This document shows positions 9,451 to 19,600 of a stretch of DNA of 64,000 nucleotides, in pieces. Position 1 is the first letter of the stretch, and the number at the start of each line of letters is the position of its first letter. Position numbers and translations under genes: made by a program. The DNA lies in NCBI RefSeq assembly GCF_963674565.1, contig NZ_OY771430.1:4154001-4218000 (forward strand), read 5' to 3'. The DNA is from an uncultured Carboxylicivirga sp. (lineage in GTDB: Bacteria; Bacteroidota; Bacteroidia; Bacteroidales; Marinilabiliaceae). The notes below the pieces were generated by a model, which saw nothing but the letters and a program-made list of their open reading frames with translations, was not told the origin of the DNA and made no database searches.

Positions 9451-9478
9451 TTGATAAATATGTTTTTAACTATTTTTG
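9451..9478 (+). promoter_or_regulatory. Candidate Bacteroidota promoter for the TtcA-like gene
   Basis: TTG at 9451-9453, 17 nt, then TATTTTTG at 9471-9478, a match to the -7 consensus TAnnTTTG. The ATG is only 4 nt after the box, so the transcript would have almost no leader. The spacing is at the short end of the usual range. Confidence 0.35.
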
Positions 9479-9482
9479 CCCC

Positions 9483-10220
9483 ATGTTTGAAAATAAGAAG
9501 CAGAAGCAATACACCATTCAGAAAATTCGTCAAACTGTTGGGAAGGCAATTAATCAGTACAATATGATTAACGCTGATGATCATATAATGGTGGCTGTTT
9601 CGGGAGGAAAAGATAGTTTGGCATTACTTGAGATTCTTTCATCGCGAAGAAAAGTATTACCCATCCATTACCATTTACATGCAGCTCACGTCATCACGGA
9701 AGACGTCCCTTATCAGATTGATGTAGAATGGTTAAAAGAATTCTGCGATGGTCTGGATGTGACACTTCACCTGATTCATACAAAAGCAAATTTAGAAACA
9801 GCTGGAAACAAAAAACCTTGTTTTGCCTGCTCGCGCAACAGACGTAAAGAGCTTTTTCAACTAACCAATGAACTGGGTATTAAAAAGCTCGCTTTTGGCC
9901 ATCATTTGGATGATGCTGTTGAAACATTGGTTATGAACATGGCTCAACACGCCAATATTTCATCCATACCAGCACAATTAGATATGTTTAATGGTAAAAT
10001 AAAGGTTATCCGCCCATTGATATTTTTAACCAACAGCGAAATGAAGCATTATGCCGACATTATGGGGTTTCCATCGCTAAAACGTGAATGTCCATTTGAA
10101 GATCACACTATCCGTTACAAAGCCCGGGCAATTGTTGAACAAATGACCGAATTGAATCCAAAAGCGAGAATTAATCTTTTTAACTCAATGAGTAAAATTG
10201 ATTTTGAATATCTACCATAA
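9483..10220 (+). CDS. TtcA/TilS-family ATP-PPase, likely tRNA 2-thiolation
   Basis: A 245-aa N-type ATP pyrophosphatase. Key motifs are the PP-loop SGGKDS (residues 40-45), a C113-x-x-C116 pair (PCFACSRNRR), FGHHLDD (139-144) and C203 in KRECPFEDH. Three cysteines in this arrangement match the Fe-S-cluster-dependent TtcA group, which makes 2-thiocytidine at position 32 of tRNA. TtcA itself is usually longer, so a paralogous sulfurtransferase role is possible. It is a single gene, divergent from the T9SS gene and convergent with the helicase gene. Confidence 0.8.
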   Translation: MFENKKQKQYTIQKIRQTVGKAINQYNMINADDHIMVAVSGGKDSLALLEILSSRRKVLPIHYHLHAAHVITEDVPYQIDVEWLKEFCDGLDVTLHLIHTKANLETAGNKKPCFACSRNRRKELFQLTNELGIKKLAFGHHLDDAVETLVMNMAQHANISSIPAQLDMFNGKIKVIRPLIFLTNSEMKHYADIMGFPSLKRECPFEDHTIRYKARAIVEQMTELNPKARINLFNSMSKIDFEYLP

Positions 10221-10323
10221 TGTAGACTCCTTGACTATCTAACTGTTAGATTATTAGATTTTCGGATACAAGAATTTCCCAAACCGGACTTTGGACTTCG
10301 GCCTTAGTGCTATCAACTTCAAC

Positions 10324-11568
10324 CTAACGTTTCTTCTTCTTGCGTTTTATTTTTGAGATCTCCTCTTCCATCGCTTCAGCTTCTTTCATCAGGTTCTTCC
10401 AATCGGTACTCGTTTCTGCCGAAAAATCAATGGTATCCAGATATTCATCTTTATCCAATTCTGTTACCGGCAATTGGTAACCAACATAGCTTTCAATTGT
10501 ATCCAATAATTCTTTTTCATCAGCACTACAAAATGAAATGGCATAACCTTTCTGTTTTCCTCTTCCAGTACGGCCAACACGATGAACATAGTTTTCTGCC
10601 TGATCGGGCATATCGTAATTAACTACATAATCAACATTTGGAATGTCAATTCCACGGGCACTAACATCAGTTGCAATGAGCATTTTTACATCACCATTCT
10701 TAAAAAGATTCATGGCCTTGGTACGTTCATCCTGATACTTATCGCTATGAATGGTAACACTTTTGATATCCACCCTTTCCATGGCTTTCATAACTCGTTC
10801 GGCACGTACTTTAGTCCTAACAAAAACCAGAATTCTGCTATCAGGATGGGATGTTGCAATACGCTCAAGAAAAAATCTTTTATGATCCATCTCGATATGC
10901 GCAAGTGAGTGTTCAATGTTTTTGGCAACCGGGTCTTTCGGTGATATCTGAATTCGAATGGGCTTTCTTACCAAAGAATAAGCCAGTTTCTTAATCTTTT
11001 TATCAATGGTAGCCGAGAAAAATAGTGTCTGACGGTTTTTAGGAAGATACTTTATCAAGTCCTGAATATCCTTGTAAAAACCCAGATCAAGCATGTGATC
11101 AGCTTCATCCAGAACCAAAATCTCAGCATTATAAATTTTCAGATGCCCCTGATTCACAAGGTCAAAAACGCGGCCCGGAGTAGCAATGATTATATCAGTT
11201 CCTTTCTGCAGACGTTCAATCTGTTTATCCTGATCAGTTCCACCAATAATTGCAGTGAACTTCAGTGTTGTATTCTTACCTAAATTTTTAAAAACATCAG
11301 TAATCTGAAGTGCCAGTTCATGAGTCGGAGTCATCACAATACAACGAACACCTGCATCTACAGCAGCCCGCTTCTTTTGTAACAAATGAAGAATAGGAAT
11401 GGCAAATGCTGCGGATTTTCCGGTACCGGTTTGAGCAATACCCAAAACATCCTCTCCCTCCAAAATTGCAGGTATGGCTTTGTACTGTATATCTGTTGGT
11501 CGCTTATATCCTAATTCTTCTATTCCTTTCAACACTCTGGCATTAAGCCCGAATTCTTCAAATTTCAT
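10324..11568 (-). CDS. DEAD-box RNA helicase (RhlE-like)
   Basis: A 414-aa ATP-dependent RNA helicase with the full motif set: Q motif (GYKRPTDIQ), motif I AQTGTGKS, Ia PTHELA (usually PTRELA), TPGR, DEAD (LVLDEADHMLDLGF), SAT (LFFSATI), and C-terminal HRVGRTGRG. A basic tail (KIKRKKKKR) probably aids RNA binding. Length and tail fit the RhlE-like group involved in RNA decay, ribosome assembly or cold adaptation. It is transcribed alone. Confidence 0.92.
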   Translation of the reverse strand: MKFEEFGLNARVLKGIEELGYKRPTDIQYKAIPAILEGEDVLGIAQTGTGKSAAFAIPILHLLQKKRAAVDAGVRCIVMTPTHELALQITDVFKNLGKNTTLKFTAIIGGTDQDKQIERLQKGTDIIIATPGRVFDLVNQGHLKIYNAEILVLDEADHMLDLGFYKDIQDLIKYLPKNRQTLFFSATIDKKIKKLAYSLVRKPIRIQISPKDPVAKNIEHSLAHIEMDHKRFFLERIATSHPDSRILVFVRTKVRAERVMKAMERVDIKSVTIHSDKYQDERTKAMNLFKNGDVKMLIATDVSARGIDIPNVDYVVNYDMPDQAENYVHRVGRTGRGKQKGYAISFCSADEKELLDTIESYVGYQLPVTELDKDEYLDTIDFSAETSTDWKNLMKEAEAMEEEISKIKRKKKKR

Positions 11569-11628
11569 ATTGCTTTTTTACGTTCTGAGTACAGTTAAAT
11601 CTTATTAATGAAGTACTGTAAGTAGGCA

Positions 11629-11636
11629 CAAAGATA
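11629..11636 (-). promoter_or_regulatory. Candidate -7 box of the DEAD-box gene
   Basis: TATCTTTG on the minus strand, 60 bp upstream of the start codon, matches TAnnTTTG exactly. No convincing TTG -33 element was found at the right distance, so this is weak. Confidence 0.3.
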
Positions 11637-11763
11637 CGATAAAACTTAAGAGAAAAATATTGTGAAGTATTTCGTCTAACAGATTCTATATCTGAAATTT
11701 TCATCAAGGTATTTCTTTTCAAATATTATTCGCGTAACTTGATTCGACCTAATTCAAAACGAA

Positions 11764-14700
11764 ATGCGCTTTAAACACCTACAACTGAAAAAAGCACGAC
11801 AATTTGTAGTGCATCCTGCCAGTTCATCTCCTAAGCTAATCGGTAGACGAAATTTTGTTAAAGCTCTTGGTCTGGGCTCAATAGCCTGGAATCCTTTTAT
11901 TGGTTCCTTAAAAGCCATGAATTCCTCATCTATTTCTGTTCAGAAAACAAGAAATGGTTTAACAGTCTCAAAAAATGGCCGAAAGGTATGGCAATTCTCA
12001 AATGCTGTTTTTGAGAAGGGATTCAATGTACAGCATACCGAATCGGACAATTACCATCGTATTAAAGCCACAAGACTTAAGTTTAAAGGAACTAACCTAC
12101 GGTTTTCGGTTTATGCCGGGATAACTAAAAACGGCAATCATTGCGACCTGACGATTCCTGAATTTGACTATCAGAATTCATTCTGTTTTAACGATTGGAT
12201 CGATGATATCTCAGACATCAAAAAAACTGCTAGTATGCGTAATAGTTTACTTCGATTGAACTCCCACGCACAAGTTGATTTAGACGGACAATTTACCATT
12301 AACCTGAAACCGGACTGGAGTGTTGATCTTCAATCAAATAACAAAATCAGATGTTGTTTAAACAATTCTGAATATTTCTGTTCTGATCTAACAATAACTC
12401 CATCCGGTCATCCACTGTTTATTAAATCATCAATCAATAAATCAACACGTATAACCGTTCATGATTTTAAGGGTTGGCAGGAATATATTTCTCAAACAAA
12501 ACTGAAAGAAGGACAATTTATCAGTCGTCAGAATGAGATTGTACCTTTAAACATTGAAACAGGCACAATCCAACTTTTGTGGATAAACACGATTGTGTCT
12601 CATTTGAAATTTAAGCCTGGAAATTTTAATGACAGCGAAATTCCAATAGATCACATATTCTGCTATTCGGAATACCTCGAACAAGATAAAACCAATCAAT
12701 ATATTGCAGCAGGTCTGCCCAAAGGTGGTACCTGGATTCAAAATAAACTGGGAGCTTTTAAGTTAGAACAAAATGATAAAATACCGGATATTGAAGCATT
12801 TGGATTAAATTCACACTTCGATCAGGTGATTCTGGAACCTAACTTAAAGTCATTTAAACCAAAAATAGAAAATGCAACGACTCTTAGTGCAGAATATCTT
12901 CAATCTGATCCGATAAGAATCTTAAATACAAATGATTCTACAAACTTCACAGATAGCTCCAATCCACAGGAGCCTGTTAGAAGGACAACTCAACAAATTC
13001 AACAGAAAGATATCCGAAAAGTAAAACCTACTCAACAAAAACTTGAAATCCAATATGATCAGATTAAGTTCAAACCACAGTCGGCTATTTCAATAAAAGT
13101 GCTTCGACCTGAAGATATGGTGATGCTTGAGTTTGTGTTTCATAACTTCAGTTTTATCCATAAAAACCAAACTTCTTATCTCGAACTTGATAATGCTAAA
13201 AAACCCGGTGTTATCTATGTATATTTCCAAAGTCAGCATACCCTGGAGGAAGCTTATTACGAATCAACAGCTATACCGGAACCCGGTTTCCACCTTACAT
13301 CAGCTGGAGATATTCAACTACCCGCCAAACATCTTAGAGCCCGTAAAAGCCGTTTGGTTTACGAATTACCGGCAAACAGCGAAGGATTCCCTCTAATTAT
13401 GGAGGCCTTACTGGATTGGAGCAAATTCAACTTAAGGGTTCATCCTAGAGCATGGATCAAGCTGCCTACATTGCGGGTAGCCAAAAGACCAATGCGCTTG
13501 CAATTGGATAAAAAGACACGTATTCAACCTAATAAAAAACTTAAATACCTCGATAGTCCTTCCACTGATTTTGGAATTAAGCTGGCAGAAAACAATGCAT
13601 CTAAAGTCAGAAATCTGCAGGTATATGATGATAATGAAATTCAGAAAGTTCTGAAACCCGAAGCTGCTGCAACTATAAAACCATCTTTCAACGCAGCAAT
13701 CATTAAAAATATAGTTTGGAAGGTCGAACCCATTCCGGAGAGTAGCACCTCGATAGAGGCTCCTACCCTCATGTATATTTCACCTAATCAAACAAATGAT
13801 TTCTACCACAAAACACAGGTTGAATTTCGAAACACTGAAGATCTGACAATCAATAAAAACCAACAGCTTAAAACAGAATTCAGGATATTGGATCGTCTTT
13901 CAACCAATAAAGGCGAAGTATCGGAATTGTGGCATACCAGACTTGGTGTTAAGCTGCGAAACAATAAAATTTCAGGAACAGCACTACCACATTTGAAAAC
14001 AATCAGGGCGCTTTGGGCCGATGATGCCGACGAGAACTATGAAGTTGCCAAGGAACGAAACTACCCTTTTATGGCATCCTTAGATGCTAACAACCGGCAG
14101 AAGCTTGTACATACCACTTCTAATTACCTGGCTGGTTTTACTCCATTTCCTGTTCCTGTAAACGATCTGATGCTTACAACGCTGGGGGCATACCTCGACT
14201 GGCATGCTTTTTTTGATGTTCCAACTCCACAAGATACATATCTGAATATCATTGAATGGGAACACATTGCAACTCTGGGGCGTGATCATTTTGTAAAGAT
14301 TGTTGAAGAAGGTTATTTATTTCCGTTCGGTCACCGCGCAGCTGTTGTAAAAATAACTGAACGTAAATTTCATCCTCAAACCAAGGCTGCTCTTAACCGT
14401 CAGCGAATGTTTGTGGTTGTGCTTGAAAAAGAGGTATTGTATTCACGAAATGATCCAAATGGTAATTTTATTGAATTTCCATTCCAGGCAATCAGAATCA
14501 AAACCGAAAAAACACCTAACATTGATAATCCTGAACAAAGCACTTTGATAACTGTGTCTGCCAATAACGGCGGCTCAAATAGATTCAAATTAGCTAATAG
14601 TGGAGCCAACACTACCTATAATTTCTATATCAATGTGGCTAATGCACCATTCCAATTCGATATTGTAGCCACTGATAAAGAAGGTAAAGAACACGCTTTC

Positions 14701-16584
14701 AGAATGCCACTGGCCTTTATGGAAAACCGAATTGCCAGAGACTCCTCATTAATGGAGCAGGTAATTGAAGAATACCGGGGGAAAGCATCAAATAGTTACA
14801 ACAGCACATACACTGAAACAGATTTCAACGGACAAGAAGTAGCCTATTCCGAATTTCTGGTAGATGGCGATACATCTTTCGAAACAGAGATGATTAAGTT
14901 TGATGCTCAGATTTATCCCGTTCAGGCTGTCGGAGAAATTAAGTTTCATCCAAAGATGAAGGAAGCCAAGGTGTTTGTTGAACAAATTTCTGAACTGACT
15001 GGAATTCGTGAACCTGTAATCATTGGTTTGGAGGATGACAACAACGACGGCGAAGTATTTGCCAGGGTAACCAGTAATAACAGAATTGACTTTTCGGGTG
15101 GATCTGATAAGTCAGGAGGATTTCTGGTTCCTAATATGGGTGTTTCAGGCCTAAGCAAATTACAGGGACCTATTAATGGCAAACTGGATGATTTAAAAGC
15201 TTTAAACTTTGTTCCCAATGAATTCTTTGAGGTCTTCGATGATCTTCCGGTAGCCAAAATCTTTGGAGTCATTGATATTTTCTCCTTGCTTTTTGGCAAA
15301 AGTGGTTCTCCACTTGAGCTGGGTGGTGCCTTTAACGGAATGAAAAATGCAGTTTCGTCAATTCGTGAAGACATTGACGACATCAAGAATCAGATTCTGC
15401 TGCTGGAAGAAGAAGCGGAAAATGGTCAGCAACTGATACAAGACCAAATCAATAGTCTGAAACAAGCCATTAAAGATAAGGTCAACGAACTGTTACAGGC
15501 TTTGAATGATGCCATTCCTCGAATTCCAAACCTTAAAACCTATCTGACCGAAGAAGCCTTTTATGCCGAATATAAATGGCAACCGGAATTGGGCGGGGAA
15601 ACAATGGAAATCATTCCAGATCTACTGAATGTAAACGTAGATAATCCATCAAACGCCCTATCAATAACAACCAAATTTGAAAAACCTTTTGATGCTGATA
15701 AGCCGGCATCGATGAACGGGAAAGCGCGGTTCGAAAAATTTGGGATTGATATTGTTCCATTACTGGCAGTCAAATTCAATTATCTGGAGTTCAAAACCGG
15801 ATCATCGGAAAAGACTGATGTTAAAGTGGATATCGATAAGAATGATCCGATACAATTTAAAGGGGTTCTGAACTTTGTCAACAATCTGCAAAGTGTTATT
15901 CCGAGTGACGGATTTTCAGACAGTGGTCCGTACATCAAACTCAAACCAACAGGCGTTACAGCAGGTTTCGATCTGGCTATTCCTAATGTGGAAGTGGGTA
16001 TCTGTATGATTTCCAACATCAGCCTGGGAGCAAATATTACCTTGCCATTTACCGGAGCTCCGCTAACGATGGGATTTAATTTCTGTAAACGGGAGAATCC
16101 GTTCCTGTTAACCATTTCATGTTTTGGAGGTGGCGGATACTTTATGATGGTAACCACTTTACAAGGAATTCAGTCGCTTGAGGCAGCCTTTGAATTTGGT
16201 GCAGCCATGTCGCTAAATGTTGGCGTCGCTTCAGGTGGAGTTTCAGCCATGGGAGGATTCTATTACAAAATGGAGATTGTCGAAGGTGAAAAGACAACGA
16301 CTTTAACCGGTTACCTCCGCTTAAACGGTCACTTGTCCATTCTTGGTCTGATATCCTTATCTCTTGAGTTTTATCTGGCCTTTAGCGCTGTTATCATTAA
16401 CGATAAAGTTCAGAAGCTGGAAGGTGAAGCTACCTTAAAAGTTAAGGTGGAAGTGTTGTTCTTTAGCAAAACGGTTAAAGTTACTGTACGACGCGAATTG
16501 AAAGGAGCAGATGCCGATCCGAAATTTATTGAGATGATAGACGAAGACGACTGGCAGGAATACTGTGCCGCCTTTGCAAGCTAA
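11764..16584 (+). CDS. Very large protein of unknown function with twin-arginine-like leader (1606 aa)
   Basis: Not recognised. The N-terminus carries GRRNFVKALGLGSIAW, with R28-R29, close to the Tat consensus (R-R-x-F-L-K plus a hydrophobic stretch), so Tat export is plausible. The body (about 40-1190) is mostly beta-rich with a Gln/Lys-rich linker near 400-430. Residues about 1198-1252 are a predicted coiled coil (EDIDDIKNQILLLEEEAENG and on). From about 1407 to the end is a Gly-rich, hydrophobic beta region (SNISLGANITLPFTG, SCFGGGGYFMM, VASGGVSAMGGFYY), possibly a membrane-associated or barrel-like domain, ending in a charged tail (DEDDWQEYC). The next gene, 45 nt on, encodes another giant protein and is probably its partner. 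No enzymatic motif was identified. Confidence 0.7.
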   Translation: MRFKHLQLKKARQFVVHPASSSPKLIGRRNFVKALGLGSIAWNPFIGSLKAMNSSSISVQKTRNGLTVSKNGRKVWQFSNAVFEKGFNVQHTESDNYHRIKATRLKFKGTNLRFSVYAGITKNGNHCDLTIPEFDYQNSFCFNDWIDDISDIKKTASMRNSLLRLNSHAQVDLDGQFTINLKPDWSVDLQSNNKIRCCLNNSEYFCSDLTITPSGHPLFIKSSINKSTRITVHDFKGWQEYISQTKLKEGQFISRQNEIVPLNIETGTIQLLWINTIVSHLKFKPGNFNDSEIPIDHIFCYSEYLEQDKTNQYIAAGLPKGGTWIQNKLGAFKLEQNDKIPDIEAFGLNSHFDQVILEPNLKSFKPKIENATTLSAEYLQSDPIRILNTNDSTNFTDSSNPQEPVRRTTQQIQQKDIRKVKPTQQKLEIQYDQIKFKPQSAISIKVLRPEDMVMLEFVFHNFSFIHKNQTSYLELDNAKKPGVIYVYFQSQHTLEEAYYESTAIPEPGFHLTSAGDIQLPAKHLRARKSRLVYELPANSEGFPLIMEALLDWSKFNLRVHPRAWIKLPTLRVAKRPMRLQLDKKTRIQPNKKLKYLDSPSTDFGIKLAENNASKVRNLQVYDDNEIQKVLKPEAAATIKPSFNAAIIKNIVWKVEPIPESSTSIEAPTLMYISPNQTNDFYHKTQVEFRNTEDLTINKNQQLKTEFRILDRLSTNKGEVSELWHTRLGVKLRNNKISGTALPHLKTIRALWADDADENYEVAKERNYPFMASLDANNRQKLVHTTSNYLAGFTPFPVPVNDLMLTTLGAYLDWHAFFDVPTPQDTYLNIIEWEHIATLGRDHFVKIVEEGYLFPFGHRAAVVKITERKFHPQTKAALNRQRMFVVVLEKEVLYSRNDPNGNFIEFPFQAIRIKTEKTPNIDNPEQSTLITVSANNGGSNRFKLANSGANTTYNFYINVANAPFQFDIVATDKEGKEHAFRMPLAFMENRIARDSSLMEQVIEEYRGKASNSYNSTYTETDFNGQEVAYSEFLVDGDTSFETEMIKFDAQIYPVQAVGEIKFHPKMKEAKVFVEQISELTGIREPVIIGLEDDNNDGEVFARVTSNNRIDFSGGSDKSGGFLVPNMGVSGLSKLQGPINGKLDDLKALNFVPNEFFEVFDDLPVAKIFGVIDIFSLLFGKSGSPLELGGAFNGMKNAVSSIREDIDDIKNQILLLEEEAENGQQLIQDQINSLKQAIKDKVNELLQALNDAIPRIPNLKTYLTEEAFYAEYKWQPELGGETMEIIPDLLNVNVDNPSNALSITTKFEKPFDADKPASMNGKARFEKFGIDIVPLLAVKFNYLEFKTGSSEKTDVKVDIDKNDPIQFKGVLNFVNNLQSVIPSDGFSDSGPYIKLKPTGVTAGFDLAIPNVEVGICMISNISLGANITLPFTGAPLTMGFNFCKRENPFLLTISCFGGGGYFMMVTTLQGIQSLEAAFEFGAAMSLNVGVASGGVSAMGGFYYKMEIVEGEKTTTLTGYLRLNGHLSILGLISLSLEFYLAFSAVIINDKVQKLEGEATLKVKVEVLFFSKTVKVTVRRELKGADADPKFIEMIDEDDWQEYCAAFAS

Positions 16585-16629
16585 CACATTATCAATTTAC
16601 ACTCAATTTTTCCATCAATAAGAAGAACC

Positions 16630-19600
16630 ATGCCACAAGAAATAATATTTACAACCTTACCTCATCAACGAGTTGAAAAAAATGGGGAATCGTTTCTTAA
16701 ACTATCGGTTTATACAACCATAAAATTATCAACACCCAAAGATACCACGCTTGCCGAATTTGAAGATATCCTCCAATTTCCGCATAAGTTACTTGATGCC
16801 GATTTTCAGTTTAAGCTAAAAAACGGTGAAATTCTGGATGCTGAACTGGCAGAAGAAAACATCGATACCCAGCTATTCGAAAACATCTTTCATAAAGATA
16901 TTAAGGTCGATGATTTTAAAGATGAAGAAGATATTCCAAAAAAGAATATTTACTCTTTCCCGGTTAAACACATCAACGATTTTATGCTGAAAAGCTACAA
17001 GGAAACAGCCATTCAAAATCCGGTCAGAAAGATTTCTGCCGATGTTTTTGTCGACGAAAATAAGTTTGGTTCCATCTCCAGAATGAAACTGGATGTAAAC
17101 ACCATAGAAGAATCTGAGAAGCCTAAACGGGTAACAAAAATCAAAGCTGAACAACTGTACTTCAAAAACGATAATAACGACATAAAAATCAAATCCGATG
17201 TTCGTCGTGATAAGTTTATGAAGTTCGCCGCAACCATGAAACCAAAGGACGATTTTGGTCAGCTAAGACAGTTTCACCGAGTAGATCGAAAAATCATTAC
17301 ACGTCTAACTCCTGTTAAACTGGAGAAACCACGATTCGAATTTCATGATATCATGGCTGTTGTCAACAGTTATCCTCAAATAATGCGAAAACTGGGATTA
17401 GTATTGGATTTCACCATTCCTTACACAAAATCCATCCCCGATTCGGGTTCCATACAATTGGTTATAAATGCACTTGAATTTGACGAAGAAGGCACAACGG
17501 TATCGTTGCTTCCAACGGCTTATAACATTACCGACAAAGGTTTCTACATCGGTGATAAATCAGATTCGATATTCGATAAGGGGTTTGTAAGAATCAATAC
17601 AAACGAGTTTTCCGTTGTACAAATTGATGCTGATGGCACTGCTCTTAAGACCAATAACATGGCAGAAAACAAAGTGCAGGAGATTGCCCAGTTTTACGAA
17701 ATAAGAGCCGAATTACTAAAAAGCAGGGCGCTGCAGATAAAACAGATCGAAGAGCCTGAACCTCCTGAGGATGAAGGATTGCCATTTATGCGTTCGGCAG
17801 GTATTGCCATCACCAAAAACGGAATGGCCGAACACCTCTTCCGAAGCATCGAAACCAATGTTCAACTAAAACAGGCTTTTGTTGCCACTCCGGTAAAAAA
17901 AGTGGAGTTGAAACAAGAAAAATTGAAGCGTGTTGGCGGGAAAATTGAAAATCTGCAACTTCAACAAAAACCTACATTACAAAACCTTGCACTCAAAATA
18001 AAAATACCTGATAAAACCCTGTACTCTACCGATGTTATTCAGGGTTACCGAATGGATATAGCCTATAATGATGAACCCGATCGTTGGTTTTCGTTACATC
18101 AGAAACAGGATGAATATTACTGGTTTGATGAGGGAAATAATGCACAAGCTATTAAAGATATTGTACCCGATGAAGGATTCATTCAATTAGGTATTGCTGA
18201 AGATCCGGATGATCCGGACGATGTTTTCGTATCGGAAACACTAGCTCGCTGGGAAGGTTGGAGTTTGTCGGTTCGTAAACCCGGGTACGCCATCAACGAA
18301 TCGGATGACTTTGACGGAGACGATGATACTAAACGTGACTTTGTGAATAAATCAAAGTTTCAGGAGATTAAAAAATATGAGTTTGATCCCGACCTTGAGT
18401 TTAAAGTAAATGCCCAGTCGAAAATTATACCCGGCACATTACCTAAACTTCGATTTGGTAAAGATTACCGGGTTAAGGTTCGTGCTGTTGACCTGGCTGG
18501 TAATAGTGTTCCTATTGATCACGCAAGTGAATCACCCGGCCAAACCATCCGCGAGAATATCAGATATATGCGATACGAACCATTGGCCAGCCCGATAGTA
18601 CTGGCTGGTAATGAACTAAAGGATGGAGAATTTCTGGAAGAAATGGTTATCCGAAGTAACTTTGACCAGTCGTCAACTGATTATGAAAATGATCACATGG
18701 TCAACGGTCTGAAGTTTGATGATTATTCTCAACGATTCCTTTTACCACCCAAAAACAGTCAGTTAATGGCTGAAACGCATAATAAGTTTGAGCAGGCGTT
18801 TAAGAATGATCCACAGTCAGCAAAAGAAATCTATCAGATCATTACCAACCACGAAGGTTTGTTTCAACAGGATGAGGAAAACAAAGAAAAGATTTACAAA
18901 CCATCTGATGTTGAGATTATCTACCTTCCTGATCCAATGGCAGCAGGGGTAGCACTTTTTATTGCTGAAGGATATGAAAACACACATACGCAGGAGTTTG
19001 ATCCACGCCTGTTCAGCTTCTTTAGGAACGATGAAATAACAGCCGGTAATACAAATGCTGTCAACATTCCCAACGACTGGTATCATGCCAAAGAAATACG
19101 TATCAGACTTGAAGAAGGCGAAATGAATACCCAATGGGATGGTTCACAAAGTATTTTCACCGTTTATCTGCCCAAAGGAATCCGGACCATAATAAAGTTC
19201 AGCACATTTTGGCGCGAAGAGGATTTGAAACAACTCTCAGCCATTTGGCAAATGATTATCAATGATAATCCTGGCAATATCAGCGAACTTGAAAAACTGG
19301 CGGTATCAGGTCAGCACTGGATGGTGAGTCCATCGCGTGAGATTGAACTGGTACACGCTGTTCATCAGCCTGTTGACGCTCCGATTATTGAAGAATTAAT
19401 ACCTGATAGAGATTACAATACCACATTTGCATTGATCAATACCCGATTCGATATTCATGGCGAGAGCACAGAGAAGGTTGAATTTCAGGCTAAATGGACC
19501 GAACCTCATGACGATGGTATTTCAATAAAAATCAAAGAAAAAACCGGAAGAAATTCCATATCAGACATTCATGTTAATTATCACGATGATATAATTACCA

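Noticed and set aside
10228..10265. Terminator between the TtcA-like and DEAD-box genes
   Set aside because: Only a 6-bp ATCTAA/TTAGAT hairpin without a clear T run; too weak to call.
14946..15386. 146-codon minus-strand frame within the 1606-aa gene
   Set aside because: Antisense shadow: Ser/Pro-rich low-complexity product opposite a long, well-formed coding frame.
15780..16157. 125-codon minus-strand frame within the 1606-aa gene
   Set aside because: Antisense shadow of the Gly-rich C-terminal region; no independent support.
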